Below, piece by piece: positions 52,760 to 63,100 of a DNA stretch of 64,000 bases. The DNA is from Microstegium vimineum. Lineage: Eukaryota > Streptophyta > Magnoliopsida > Poales > Poaceae. The notes under the pieces were generated by a model that saw only the letters and a list, made by a program, of their open reading frames with translations, had not been told where the DNA came from and did not search any database. The translations under genes and the position numbers were made by a program. The stretch lies in the NCBI GenBank assembly GCA_022036555.1, contig CM039122.1, forward strand, positions 5,386,289 to 5,450,288. The letters are read 5' to 3'. The stretch's first letter is position 1. Each line of letters opens with the position of its first letter.

Positions 52760-53945
52760 GGTGTTGCTGAATCTATGTACACCGAGAACCTGCTGCTAGG
52801 AAGAGGAGGACTACCAGAATTGAGAAATTTGCCGAGTGCAGGAGACAATCAGCAAAATCTAATATACACTCAACAAAGGCTTTATCGAGTACCACACTCA
52901 GCCACACTCGACAAAGCCTGCTTGGCAAAAAAATATATCGTCAAATAGCTCTTTGCCGAGTGCTAGTTTGGCTCTCAACAAACTAAAGTCGTTGTAATGG
53001 TGAGTCGCGCGACGGCTGCTTTGTCGAGTGCCGCGATCCATGCATTCGGCAAAGTGATGACTTTGCTAAGTGCCGAAGTCAGTGACACATGTCAAATCTC
53101 TGGCTTTGTTGAGAGTCTTGGTCACGACACTCGACAAAGACTAAAGTTGTGCGAGTGGCTCTAGTCTTAATATTTTTTTCGACTGTCTCATTTGCTGAGT
53201 GCAACATTTGTCAAAAGTGACCAAATTATGCCTTTTCGGGGTTTTGCATTTCATCCAAATAAACATCACATATTTCACAAAAAAATCCATATATATATCA
53301 CAATATATATCACATATCTCACAAGCATATATATCACAACCATTCATCACAAACATATCACAAGTTTACAACCACAAGTTCAAAAATATCACAAATTCGC
53401 AACCACAAATTCAAATAGTTCACAACCACAAGTTCAAATGTCTCACAAGATTCACAATCATAAGTTCCCAACCAAAGTAGCCAACTAAAGTTCACAACCA
53501 ACCTTCTCACGGTGATTGTCGGGGTTGATGAGACCAATCATGCGATCTTGGTGACTCTCTGAGGTGATGAGGCACCTTATTCAATACCGCCAATTGCCAC
53601 TTCACAAAAGAGAAGAGATTGATGTGTGAAATAAGATAAATATATACCGAACAAGACTAAAACATCCATACTCCACTAGGTTCCAAGTATTGTTGTGGTT
53701 TCACTCTAAAGATGAGCATACAAACTAAAACATTCATACTCATACTCACAGGAGTAGATGCACGAGGAGTTAGAGGTGGAGCGAATAGTCTAGGTGAGAC
53801 AAGTAGACTTGTTTGGGCCCCAAGACTTTTCATGTACTGAAGAATCTCTGTCATCCTCTGTTGCTCGGCCTCTCGCTCGGCCGCCATAGCCTTCATCCTT
53901 TGCCGAGTGTCAAGGGCTAACACTCGGCAAACCATTTTATTTTAT
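52760..53945 (-). mobile_element. CACTA remnant with TTTGCCGAGTG repeats
   Basis: TTTGCCGAGTG and its inverse CACTCGGCAAAG, with decayed variants, recur at about 52840, 52950, 53010 and 53895-53930, a subterminal repeat of a well-known grass CACTA group. On the minus strand 53657-53935 encodes a frame with a coiled-coil stretch (AMAAEREAEQQRMTEILQYM) like the C-terminal part of CACTA-associated proteins. A CACAA-rich low-complexity block lies at 53280-53480. No intact gene. Confidence 0.6.
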
Positions 53946-54423
53946 TTTATGCTACCTCCAAACCTTTTCTGTAATCGTCCTACAATATTTAGTACTCCGT
54001 GTTTAAATTTGGTATATTTATCAGACTTTTTTATTTTTATTTTATTTTATTTTATTGATTTTTTTGGATAAGTCAAATTTGAACTACAAGTCATTCGAAT
54101 AGTTGAAAAAATGAACGGAAAAAATACATTCATGTTATTGAGTCTAATGTGAGGCCGCATCAAGGGACAAACCAAAAGCTTCGAACATGTTGTTCACGAA
54201 ACATGACCGCGAACTTACGAGTGAATTGTTTTAAAAAAATTAATAAAAAACAAATGAAGTCCAAAAATCATAAAACTTGCCAGTGATGTCATGATATCCT
54301 ACGTGGATGTTGTGATAAACAATTGATACAATAAGTCAAAAACTGTGATCAGAAAAGAAAAAATCTGGTCACTCTCTAGTACACGTGTTGCTAAGATTTC
54401 TAAGAACGTATAGTACGCGTTGC
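53946..54423. other. AT-rich spacer, nothing recognised
   Basis: Contains a short (TTTTA)n run near 54030-54055. No gene or element border found. Confidence 0.5.
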
Positions 54424-54940
54424 CTACTAAAATTTCATAACACATTTTACATATTACTTGAATATACTAATCCACGGCATCGCATCAATTGTGTGGGTGC
54501 ATCGCATCGCAAGGCTGCTTCCAGGCCCCAGCAAGCCCTCTCGAGACTTTGGAACCAGAAACTAGAAACCAGGTAAATTTAAAATTGCACAAACCCTCGT
54601 ATCATACCGTCCGGCCAGCGGCGCCTCCTCGTGCGACGTGCGCTGAACCGAAAGGACGCCTGGTACCACGGTCCACGCGCTCACTGCCCACCGTGTACTA
54701 CCTTGGTTCAATTCAAGGGGTTCGTTTGTGCACGCTTTCCCATCCGACGCTCCATATTCATTCCCAATGCATGTGCGAACGTCGCCACCGCTAGCTAGGC
54801 CGGGCCGGGTGTGGCTATAAATCTCGGCGGCGCCGCCCCGTTTGCAGAGGCACGCTAGCCGCATCAACACATACTCAGGCATCTGGCAGGGCAAGAGGCC
54901 GGCTTTGTGTGCTGCGAGTGATCGAGGAAGAGGGGCAGTA
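54424..54940 (+). promoter_or_regulatory. Conserved promoter and leader of family copy B
   Basis: It is homologous to 59201-59657, and its downstream part to 45391-45746. CAATTGTGTGGGTGCATCGC and AGGCTGCTTCCAGGC are shared with copy C only. The CCAAT box, TATA box (TATAAAT, 54816-54822), CGGCGGCGCCGCCCCG and GATCGAGGAAGAG are shared by all three. The TATA-to-ATG distance is 125 bases. Confidence 0.75.
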
Positions 54941-55357
54941 ATGGGCAACGCGGCGAGCATCGCATCGGCAGCTGCTATCGCCGGCGGCTTGTCGTTGACG
55001 TTGCCGGCCGCAGCTGCTATCGCCAGCGGCTTGTCGTCGCCGTCCGCCGCTGGAAGCTTTGTTGCAGGCGTGGCGGTCGGGAAGGCGTGGGCAGCTGTCA
55101 ACGACGCCCTCAACGCCGTCTACGAGGCGGCTGAGGCGGTGATGGGCTACCTCCGCGCGGTCGCCTCGTTTGCTGACGCGAAATCCAAGAAAGCCGCGGC
55201 TTTTGTCAAGGACCGAGTTGTCAAGCCCGTCTGCACAGCGGCTTCGGCGGCCATGGATTGCTTGTACAGGGCTGCCTCGTGGGCTTTCGATAGAGCCTGC
55301 TGGAAATGCACAACCAGCCTCTGTCGCATATATGGTGTGATCTCGTCTTCGAACTGA
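54941..55357 (+). CDS. Family copy B: Ala-rich protein with MGNAAS N-myristoylation-type start, 138 aa
   Basis: Family not recognised. Single exon; the start is set by alignment with copies A and C. It begins MGNAASIAS (N-myristoylation-type), followed by an Ala/Gly/Leu-rich hydrophobic region with an internal duplication (AAAIAGGLSL and AAAIASGLSS, about residues 10-37). Next come AVNDALNAVYEAAEAVMGY, helix module 1 (LRAVASFADAKSKKAAAFVK), a link (DRVVKPVCTAASAAM) and the start of module 2 (DCLYRAASWAFDRA). After that it departs from copies A and C and ends in a short Cys-containing tail (CWKCTTSLCRIYG...). The long C-terminal region of copy C is absent, and the DNA after the stop does not resemble A or C. 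So B is either a shorter form or cut and given a new end by a rearrangement near 55300. Confidence 0.65.
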   Translation: MGNAASIASAAAIAGGLSLTLPAAAAIASGLSSPSAAGSFVAGVAVGKAWAAVNDALNAVYEAAEAVMGYLRAVASFADAKSKKAAAFVKDRVVKPVCTAASAAMDCLYRAASWAFDRACWKCTTSLCRIYGVISSSN

Positions 55358-57639
55358 GGCCCGATTCACCTGAATCCACATGTATTAGGTTGTATTAGCA
55401 TGAAATTTAGTTTAAGTTTTACTCCAATTTATCCTAACATATTTTTTTTGACGAAAACAGTAGGGGAATCCCCTATCTATATTTTTTTTGTTTTTGTCCA
55501 TTAAATGAATGAATGTAATTACAGTAAAGAGGGGTGAAGAAAAGAGAATACAGAGCAGCTAGGCTCAAAAAGCAAAAAAGGAACGGGAATCAAGAGTAAC
55601 TATCTCTCCAAAGATTAATTGAAGATCTTCGATCTATTTGGCTTGGCTTTTACCCTAACATATTAATTGTTGTGAATCCGACTACATACAACCTAAACTC
55701 ATAGGTGGGAGAGCGAGTACACATCCATTAATGCTCCCATCCGATCCATTTGAACATTCACATGCTCCCATTTCAAAAAGAACAGATCAAATGCGTCAAA
55801 TTTTTTCAAAAGAAGCATGCATGAATGGATAGATGATGAAACATTCTATGTTCGTATAAAATTTGAGGTGACAAAAATGTACACAAGGAGATAAAAAAGT
55901 GAAATCGATACTTGTATAATTGCATAATTACAGATTTTGTATCAGACATGAACAGTAGAATGACAATACGGTGATGTTGAGGGGATAGGGGTAGAAATTT
56001 CCCCGTGTGTGAGGATGGACATAGGGAGCGAATGCTCCCACCTCCCATTAGCATCCGCGGAAGAATTTGCGATGGTTCCCCACCATACAGCTCCATTCGA
56101 TACCGTCCGAATGGTCTCCACGTATCCATGATACAAGTTGTTGCGGCCATAATTTTTTTTCAATAAAATGAATGGTTAAATTTGAAGTCAAAAGTCAAAC
56201 AAAATATAATTTGAATTTCCTATTTAGAGCCATCTTTGGCATCGCTTCTTTGTAATTGACCTCATCTAATAAGAAGCTGGAGAAGACAGTCCTGGTGGCT
56301 TCACCCATGTAGAGAAAAAACACATCCTCCACTTTGTAGTTTTTTTTTCTCGAATACGCAAAAGATTTGTGTATCATTGTGATTAAGAAGAAGAGTTTAA
56401 CGTACAAACGACGCACTTTTAATGAGCGCTCTAGGTGGTCTTACAACTAAGGCTGGACTTACTTAGCAGACTGTTACAGAACTATTTTATGTGATAAGTG
56501 TTTTGTAAGAGCTTCACTGAAAAGCCACAACTAAAACGTCTATAAAAGCCCCCCCCCCCCCCCCCCCACAAAGTTGTTGGATTTATGAGCTGGATTTAGA
56601 AAGAAACAATAAAATGTAGTTTTAGATTTATATATATGGTTTATATAAGTTGTTGCCATTATCACATCGAGCAAGTTTTTTTTTACCCAATCAACTATGA
56701 TAACTTGATACAATACAAAAAAATCATGAACCTCAAATGAGTGTGAAGCAAAAAGCAGAGCATAGATGCAACTGGAAGACTTGATATGTACTCCCTCCAC
56801 CCTAAATTATAGGTGATTTTAAAAATATTGGGGAGTCAAAACATCTCAAGTTTGATCAAAATTATGAAAAAAATTATATATATAAAAATATGATATATTA
56901 TACTATGAAAATATAATTGATCCTAAATCTAATAATACTTAATTGGCAACAAAATGTTTGGTTCCTAGCCACAACTTACCACGTCTAAGAGCATCTCCAA
57001 GAGATTATGGTAAAATAAATAATCAAATTACATAGTTTAGCTCTTTTGTAAAATATAGAAGTCCTAAAAAAAGAGTTTTTTTAATAGACTTGCTATTTCT
57101 CATCTTGTATATTAAAAAATGACGTGAAAAAAGAGTTTAGTGTGCGGGTGAGAAGCTAATTGTTGGCACGTGGGAAGGAAAGTATTTCAAATGGCAAACC
57201 AGGTTCGCTTGCTATTTATGCCCAACGAGATTCTAAGGATACTTGCTATTATACAAAACTAAATAAGAGATCTGATGAAGTTTAATTTTTTCTATAAAAT
57301 TCTAAATATACCATAGACAATAAGGATAACATATCTCTTGAAGATGCTCTAAGGAGGTTAAGTAAAGTCACACTTGAGATAACGCTCCTCGATTAGTGCG
57401 GTAGTTGTGCATGTGCATGCTATGCATGCTGCTATTTTTTAGGCGAGTTCATGTACAATTGCAACTCCTTCCTATCTTGCCGGATCATGTTTCTATATAA
57501 ACCGGTACGATAGACTAGAGGAGAGCAAGGTTACGGATTCAGCCCGAAAGACCCGAGATTCGGTGGGATTCTTCCATTTCGGACAGGCCCGAGAAAAAAT
57601 TGATTTGGACAAATTATTTCGTCTCAATTTGAATTTACG
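55358..57639. other. Intergenic with retroposon tails; no gene recognised
   Basis: CAGTAGGGGAATCCCCTATC after a T-run at about 55445-55480 and CTCGAATACGCAAAAGATT at about 56350 look like ends of LINE-type retroposons. A run of 19 C lies at 56549-56567. CTCCCTCCACCCTAAATTAT at 56792 is a Stowaway-like left end without a clear partner. Nothing coding recognised. Confidence 0.45.
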
Positions 57640-57745
57640 GCCTAGCCCAAGGCCCATAAGAACCTCCAGATGTCCCCATAGCTAGCTATAAAAGCACAAA
57701 CACTACCCCGAAAACCCTAGCATTTCATTTCCTTCTAAAAAAAGT
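57640..57745 (+). promoter_or_regulatory. Orphan promoter-like sequence
   Basis: GGCCTAGCCCAAGGCCCATA (GGCCC-type boxes), then TAGCTATAAAAGCACAAACA (TATA box, about 57688-57694) and CGAAAACCCTAGCATTTC stand in the order and spacing of a plant housekeeping promoter. Repeat DNA starts immediately after (about 57746) and no coding exon follows. Confidence 0.4.
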
Positions 57746-58245
57746 CTACATAACCCCCTCAAGTATGAGGGGTGGACTACTTAACCTCCTAAACTATAAA
57801 ACCAGTTATTCTACCCCCTGAACTATCAAAACCGGCCAAATAACCCATCTCTAAACGGTTTTGAGGGTGGTTTTGTCTTTTCCTTTTTTATTTATTTCGA
57901 TTGAATCTTTGAAAAAACATAATAAATCATAAAAAAAACGTAAAATAAAAAATTAAATTTTGTTGAACTCCACATGAGTAGATCTACACATTGAACATAT
58001 AATATGATATGCTTTAGTAAAAAGTTTTTGTTGTAGATTTAGATCTATGTATTTTTATAATTAATTTTAAAAATTCATAACTGCAACCTTTTTGGTCCAA
58101 TTGTAGTGAAATTTTTATGTTAGGCTAATTATTGTATGATTCAACTATAATAAAAATTTCATACCCATTGGATCATGTATAATTTAGTTATAAGTTTATT
58201 TCAGTTTAACTAAGGTATAAACATATATACCATTAAGAAAGAGAG
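57746..58245. repeat. Second member of the fold-back repeat family
   Basis: TGTTGAACTCCACATGAGTA, TTTTTATGTTAGGCTAATTATTGTATGATT-like and CATTGGATCATGTATAAT-like blocks match 9560-10430 in order, the first on the opposite strand. The left end reads CATAACCCCCTCAAGTATGA. Only one copy of the arm is present here. Confidence 0.65.
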
Positions 58246-59200
58246 CCTAGCTAGGTAAGAGTGATTGGCATTAAATTATAGGATGTACTACGTACTTTGT
58301 ACTACCAGAACTCCCCCACGTCAATGTCGATTTCAATAACAACGGTTGTGGACGCAATTAGAAATACTCCTTACGCAAATATGTCGATTTCAGCATGTAG
58401 ACAATGTTTCCACTCATGAAAAGTTTTAAAGATGACAATAGTTTTAAAAATGAAGGAAGAGAAAAAAATTTGACATTGATCAAGATAACATTGTTAATAT
58501 CAAAATAATTTTCTCATCCTCATGCATGTAGAACTGCACTTTTTTTTTGTTGAAAAATCCGGTTTCCCGGCTTGATTATAATAAGAAGATAGCAAACAGT
58601 CATTACATGCGCGAGTGGCGCTACCATCCGCAGCCTAGGCTACGGAGGTTAGAGGTTCTACATGAGCTTATATTACATAATAACAAGTTTTGCAACTATT
58701 CTATGCTTAAGATCGCACCACCAACTCTCAAACAACATTTAGTCTACTTTTCCAACAAACTCATCACAAAACTAGACATTTCTAACCCCATCAGTATATA
58801 AGACTAGTCAGTGCTGACTCTAGCCTATAACACACGGATCATAGACGCAGCAACACCGGTTTTGCATCTAAGTTTCAAGTAACCTCCATCTCAACCACCT
58901 CCGTCTTTTGTGTTATAGCCGCTAGTGCTTCGGTAAGCTCCTTGTTGCTTAGGCGTGTGGTAACCCTGATCGCCATGACAACCTGCTTCGGCAAGGCATC
59001 AACATACATATTCACATAGGCAGTGACAACTGCATCAGGCGTCGAGGATGGAGAGTTGACATTGTGAGCTATTAGCTTTCTCACATTAGCTTTCTCGTGG
59101 CCTATTATGAGCTAGTATTAAGCTAACATTGTTGGAGAGTTGACTTAGAGCTATTGGTTAGCTTGTATCATTGCGGATGACCTAAAAATATATATTACAC
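58246..59200. other. Intergenic; unrecognised minus-strand frame at 58875-59084
   Basis: A T-run followed by AATCCGGTTTCCCGGC at 58540-58570 looks like a retroposon tail. The minus-strand frame 58875-59084 (69 codons, with AYVNMYVDALPKQVVMAIRV) has a protein-like composition but no family that I know. It may be a gene or transposon fragment. Confidence 0.35.
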
Positions 59201-59657
59201 TATTAAATTTTCATAATACATTTTATATACTCCGTATAAGATTTTGAGCCGTGTGTGGGCCGGCCTTGCACCAATTGTGTGGGTGCATCGCAAGGCTGCT
59301 TCCAGGCCGAAGCCCTCTCGACTTTCGAAACAGAAATTCATCTATCCTACCGTTCGTCCGGCGAGCGGCGCCTCCTCGTGCGCTGTGCGCTGAACCAAAA
59401 GGACGCTGGCGACGCCTGGTTCCACGCGCCCACCTCCCACCGCGCGCGTACCTTGGCTCAATCCGAGGGGATCGTTTAATTTGTGCACGCTTTCCCATCT
59501 GACGCTGCATATTATTCATTCCCAATAATGCATTTCCCAATAATGCGCTAGCTAGGCCGGCTCGGGTGGGTATAAATGTCGCCGGCGCCGCCCGTTTGTA
59601 GAGGCACGCAAGTGGTTGGCTTTGTGCACTGCGAGCGATCGAGGAAGAGCGGCAGTA
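59201..59657 (+). promoter_or_regulatory. Conserved promoter and leader of family copy C
   Basis: Homologous to the copy B promoter over its whole length and to the copy A promoter from about ATCCTACCGTTCGTCCGGCG onward. TATAAAT at 59571-59577. A local duplication of TTCCCAATAATGC appears at about 59519-59545. The leader is shorter: the TATA-to-ATG distance is 87 bases, against 125 and 131. Confidence 0.75.
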
Positions 59658-60231
59658 ATGGGCAACGCGGCGAGCATCGCATCGGCTGCTGTTATCGTCG
59701 GCGGCTTGTCGTTGTCGGTGGCGGCCGCCGCTGGAATCTTTGTTGCAGGCGTGGCGGTCGGGGTGGCTTTTTCGACGGACGTGGTTGACGTTGTCAACGA
59801 CGCCCTCGACTCCCTCTGCAACTCGGCTGAGGCGGCGATTTGTCAAGGACGGAATTGTCAAGCCCGTCTACACATCGGCTTCGGCGGTTATGGATGACCT
59901 GCGCAAGGTCGCCTCGTCGGCTTTCGAGAATCTCAAGGCAGCCGCGGAGCTGGTTTCGTCTTCGTCTTCGGCCATCGTCTCTGCCGCTGGAGCGCTGGCC
60001 TTGCAGGGTCGTCCCGTGGATGGTAAGAAGGCCGCGAGCGCCGCACGACTGCCTTCGGAGATTATGGCCCTCCTTGTGACCGTGGCGGAGGCGGCGCTGG
60101 GTGTCCGCATTCCTGAGGACGCTAGGTCCTGCGTCTCGGTCGTCGTAGCCGCGGTGGGCTTAGGTATCCAGGCGATCGCCGCCGCGGCCGACGCTAGGCC
60201 CATCGTCGGCATGGCTCCGGTCATCTGTTGA
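59658..60231 (+). pseudogene. Family copy C: frameshifted by an internal deletion
   Basis: It starts MGNAASIAS at 59658 and reads in frame through GIFVAGVAVGVAF and DVVNDALDSLCNSAEAA. Against copy B, 58 bases are then missing at about 59840 (GCGGCGAT joined directly to TTGTCAAGG), removing helix module 1 and shifting frame. The frame opened at 59658 ends near 59897. The rest stays open in another frame to TGA at 60231: GIVKPVYTSASAVMDDLRKV, ASSAFENLKAAAELVSSSSS, RPVDGKKAASAARLPSEIM, ALLVTVAEAALGVRIPEDAR, then a hydrophobic end (VSVVVAAVGLGIQAIAAAAD). This second part preserves the fullest C-terminus of the family. It is probably non-functional as a full-length protein, though the deletion could be young because the downstream frame has no stops. 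Confidence 0.7.
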
Positions 60232-60342
60232 TTTGCTATGCGTTGCAGTGTCCCCAATTCTGTATCCGGCTGTTATTTAGAGAGCTATTTCTATGAAAAT
60301 TATTTCTATATCCTTTCGCTATATAATTATATAATAACAGTT

Positions 60343-60459
60343 CTTATTTATCATATGTACTATATAGTTGGTCATGCAGCCCATGTCTGGTGTTTAATAA
60401 CAATTTTTATTTATCATATTCACTTTATAGTTGACCATGTAACCTGATGCTTGGTGTTT
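60343..60459. repeat. 65-bp tandem duplication downstream of copy C
   Basis: TTATTTATCATATGTACTAT...GGTCATGCAGCCCATGTCTGGTGTTT and TTTATTTATCATATTCACTT...GACCATGTAACCTGATGCTTGGTGTTT are two diverged copies spaced about 65 bases. Confidence 0.7.
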
Positions 60460-60469
60460 TGGCATGGCT

Positions 60470-61065
60470 CGAGCACAGCACGGGCACGGTGCCCGTGCCG
60501 GCCTGGGCCGCCACCCAAGCCCGTGGCACCGCACGGCCACGGCCTGATGAAACAGCTAGGCCGCTACCAAGGTCCAAGGGCAAGGAACGAGTGCAGCCTG
60601 CTAACGCCCCACTAGCCCTACTCCCTACGCCACCCCACGTCCCCACCCGCCGTCGCCGCATAGGTACACTCGAGTCGCGGACTCGTGGTCGCGGTCACGC
60701 AACGCACACCTCGCCCCTCTCCTGGCTCTCCCCTGTCCCCTCTAGCACCACGCGGGTCGCGAGGCGTGCGCTGGCAACGTGGCTAGGCGGCCGAGCACCG
60801 CGCGGAGGCGCGAGGCGCGCACCGGTCACCTTTTTCTTCCTCCTCCAGCAAGCGACGTCAACGTGCCTTCCTCTTCCAGCTCAGTCAGGGGCTTCCTCGC
60901 ACTCGGCGGTGCGCTGGCAGAGCCTTCGGCGCGACGGCGGCACGACCGTCACCCCGGCACGAGGCACGCACCTGGCACGGCATGGCCGGTCCGACGACAC
61001 GGTGCAGCACGATGGTCGTCAGGCACGACACGCCGTACCGCCGGGCCGTGTCAACACGACACGAT
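60470..61065. repeat. GC-rich block with GCACGG/CCGTGC motifs
   Basis: Many copies of GGCACGG, GCCGTG and CACGACAC lie at both ends (60475-60550 and 60955-61065), partly as inverted copies, around a GC-rich centre. This resembles the ends of a GC-rich hAT or Mutator-like non-autonomous element in grasses. A 238-codon frame (60447-61163) covers it, but its composition is only that of GC-rich repeat and it has no domain. Confidence 0.45.
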
Positions 61066-62109
61066 GGTCATCTATAATGCACTATATGGAGAAACTTTAT
61101 CGTTTTATATCTTTGACTAGCAAAAAAATCAATATTAAAGAAAAACAAACCATTTATTTTTGAGTTAAATTCTTTCAATTAACTAAAATTATATTTAAAA
61201 TATTAAAATTTACGATACAAAATTATATCATTAAAATTTTAAACTATATAATTTATTTGCTTAACAATCCATTTAGATTTAAAATTAAAAATATTGTTCG
61301 TTATAAATTTAGTCAAACAGAACTACGGTACTACTCTGATGTGGTGGTTGCATTATTTTTATGAAAGTAGTATGATCTGGGTCTTAAAAATACTGCCTTG
61401 AATGTGTACCACTACACCCTCGCCGATCAGCGTTTGAGAGTACGTGCTTTTATTTCAAAAAGAAGAAATCAAATAAAATGTGCATTCTTCATTTGCTCCT
61501 ACAACTACCCGTAAGAAAGAGAGCCTATGTAAGGGCATGTTTGGTTCCCTACCTCTAAAGTTTAGAGGTCTTTAACTTTAGAGCACTTTAGTTCACTTTT
61601 TATTTCTAAAGCTCTAATGTAAGGTGGACTAAAGTTTAGAGCTAATTTCAGTACGCAAATATGAGATGCATTCACTTATTTGGGTCTCTTACTCGTCGGA
61701 AGAAGGGCGCCACTAGCGTCCGGACGTCCGGCATGCGAGTCCGGACGCCGCTCCCCTTCCCAAACCTGCCTGGCTCCCTTCCCAAAAAATTTGCGCTAAC
61801 GCCCGACGCCCGTGACGCGTCGGGACGTCGGGCCCTTCGCACCGAACATCTCAAGTCCACAGAATAAAATCCTTGCCATGCCCAAGCCCCCATGCAAAGT
61901 CGTGCATCGCCGCCTCCGAAGATCGCGCACCGCTTGAAGCCACGTGCATCCGGATAGGACGTCCATCACGGAGGAGGTAGCAAAAATCAAACAGCTCCTC
62001 ACGCGCAAAGGCACCTGCTCCAGCTCCCCACGCGCGAGGATCTGTCGCACTCGCCCCCCCCCCCCCCCCAAACCTTGTCGGACCGCACCTCCGCCCACCG
62101 TCAGCTCGC

Positions 62110-62140
<31 letters not shown>

Positions 62141-62194
62141 ACAGAACCACCCCTGCAAAACAACGAAAACAATGCTATTGCAACATATAAAAAA
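61066..62194. other. Intergenic with a MITE end and two poly-C tracts
   Basis: GGGCATGTTTGGTTCCCTAC at 61533 followed by TCTAAAGTTTAGAGG is a MITE-like end without a clear partner. Runs of C lie at 62054-62069 (16) and 62111-62140 (30). No gene recognised. Confidence 0.45.
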
Positions 62195-63098
62195 GCTCTA
62201 ATAGTCGCGCTCTGTCCGCGATGCACTTCTCGACTACCGATGGGTAACCGACATCTCCGGCGCTAGGACTGTGCAAGTCTTGCGCGACTACCTACGAGTC
62301 TGGCCAATCCTTGACGCGACGGTCCTTCAGTCGTTGCAACCGGACCCGTTTGTTTGGCGGTGGTCGTCGTTCGACTCTTACTCGGCCTCGTCCACCTATC
62401 GCGCCTTTTTCTTGGGCTCTACTTCCCTTCCCGGCGCCAATGAACTTTGGCGAACGTGCGCACCGCCTAAGGTAAAATTGTTCTTCTGGCTAACCTTGCA
62501 CAACCGGCTCTGGACGGCCGACCGGCGCATGAGGCTGGGTCTCCAGGAAGACGATGTCTGCGCACTCTGCGCCCAAGCTTCGGAAACCGCCTCACACCTA
62601 TTCGTCGGGTGCGTCTTCGCGCGCTAGGTCTGGTTCACGGTCCTGCATAGGCTGGGGATCCAAGCGCTGTCACCTACCGGCGATCATGATCTCGCCGACT
62701 GGTGGCTGGCTCAGCGGCTCCGCCTCGATGGCACGTCAAGACCCCTGTTCGACTCATTGTTGTTGCTCATCGCTTGGTGCCTCTGGAAGGAGCGCAACGC
62801 TAGGATCTTCGACCGGAATCGCCCTTACATCGTTGGTCGTCACCGAATCGATCATGGCGGAAGGAGAGCTTTGGGCTGCGGCTCGTTACTCCCCGCTTGC
62901 TACCCTCGATCTCGCCTCGTCGCAAAACTTGTTCCCCATGTAAGAAGCACGGTACATTCCAGTAGTGATAGGACTCCCCGGCGCATGTTGCTAGGCCCCT
63001 CGCCTTGTTCATGGGCTTTTCGTGATCGGCTTGTACTTTGGTTTGCTTCCCTCTTAATGAAAAACAGGTACACACCTGGTCGCAAAAAAAAACAAATA
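62195..63098 (+). pseudogene. LINE (L1-type) 3' end with zf-RVT domain and poly(A)
   Basis: From about 62230 the frame reads RWVTDISGARTVQVLRDYLR, then VWRWSSFDSYSASSTYRAFF, APPKVKLFFWLTLHNRLWTA, DRRMRLGLQEDDVCALCAQA and ETASHLFVGCVFAR. This is the zinc-binding domain (zf-RVT: CALC...H...GC) at the C-terminus of plant L1-type ORF2 proteins. A TAG at 62625-62627 breaks the frame, but similarity continues (SLLLLIAWCLWKERNARIFD). The element ends with a short 3' UTR and a poly(A) tract at about 63083-63092. The endonuclease and reverse transcriptase are missing, so it is a 5'-truncated, dead insertion. Confidence 0.85.
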
Positions 63099-63100
63099 AC

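Noticed and set aside
53192..53488. 98-residue frame rich in Ile/Thr/His
   Set aside because: It is a translation of a CACAA/ATATATCAC low-complexity stretch inside a CACTA remnant.
60447..61163. 238-residue frame
   Set aside because: It consists of a GC-rich repeat with many GCACGG motifs and then runs into AT-rich sequence. There is no domain and no codon pattern of a gene.
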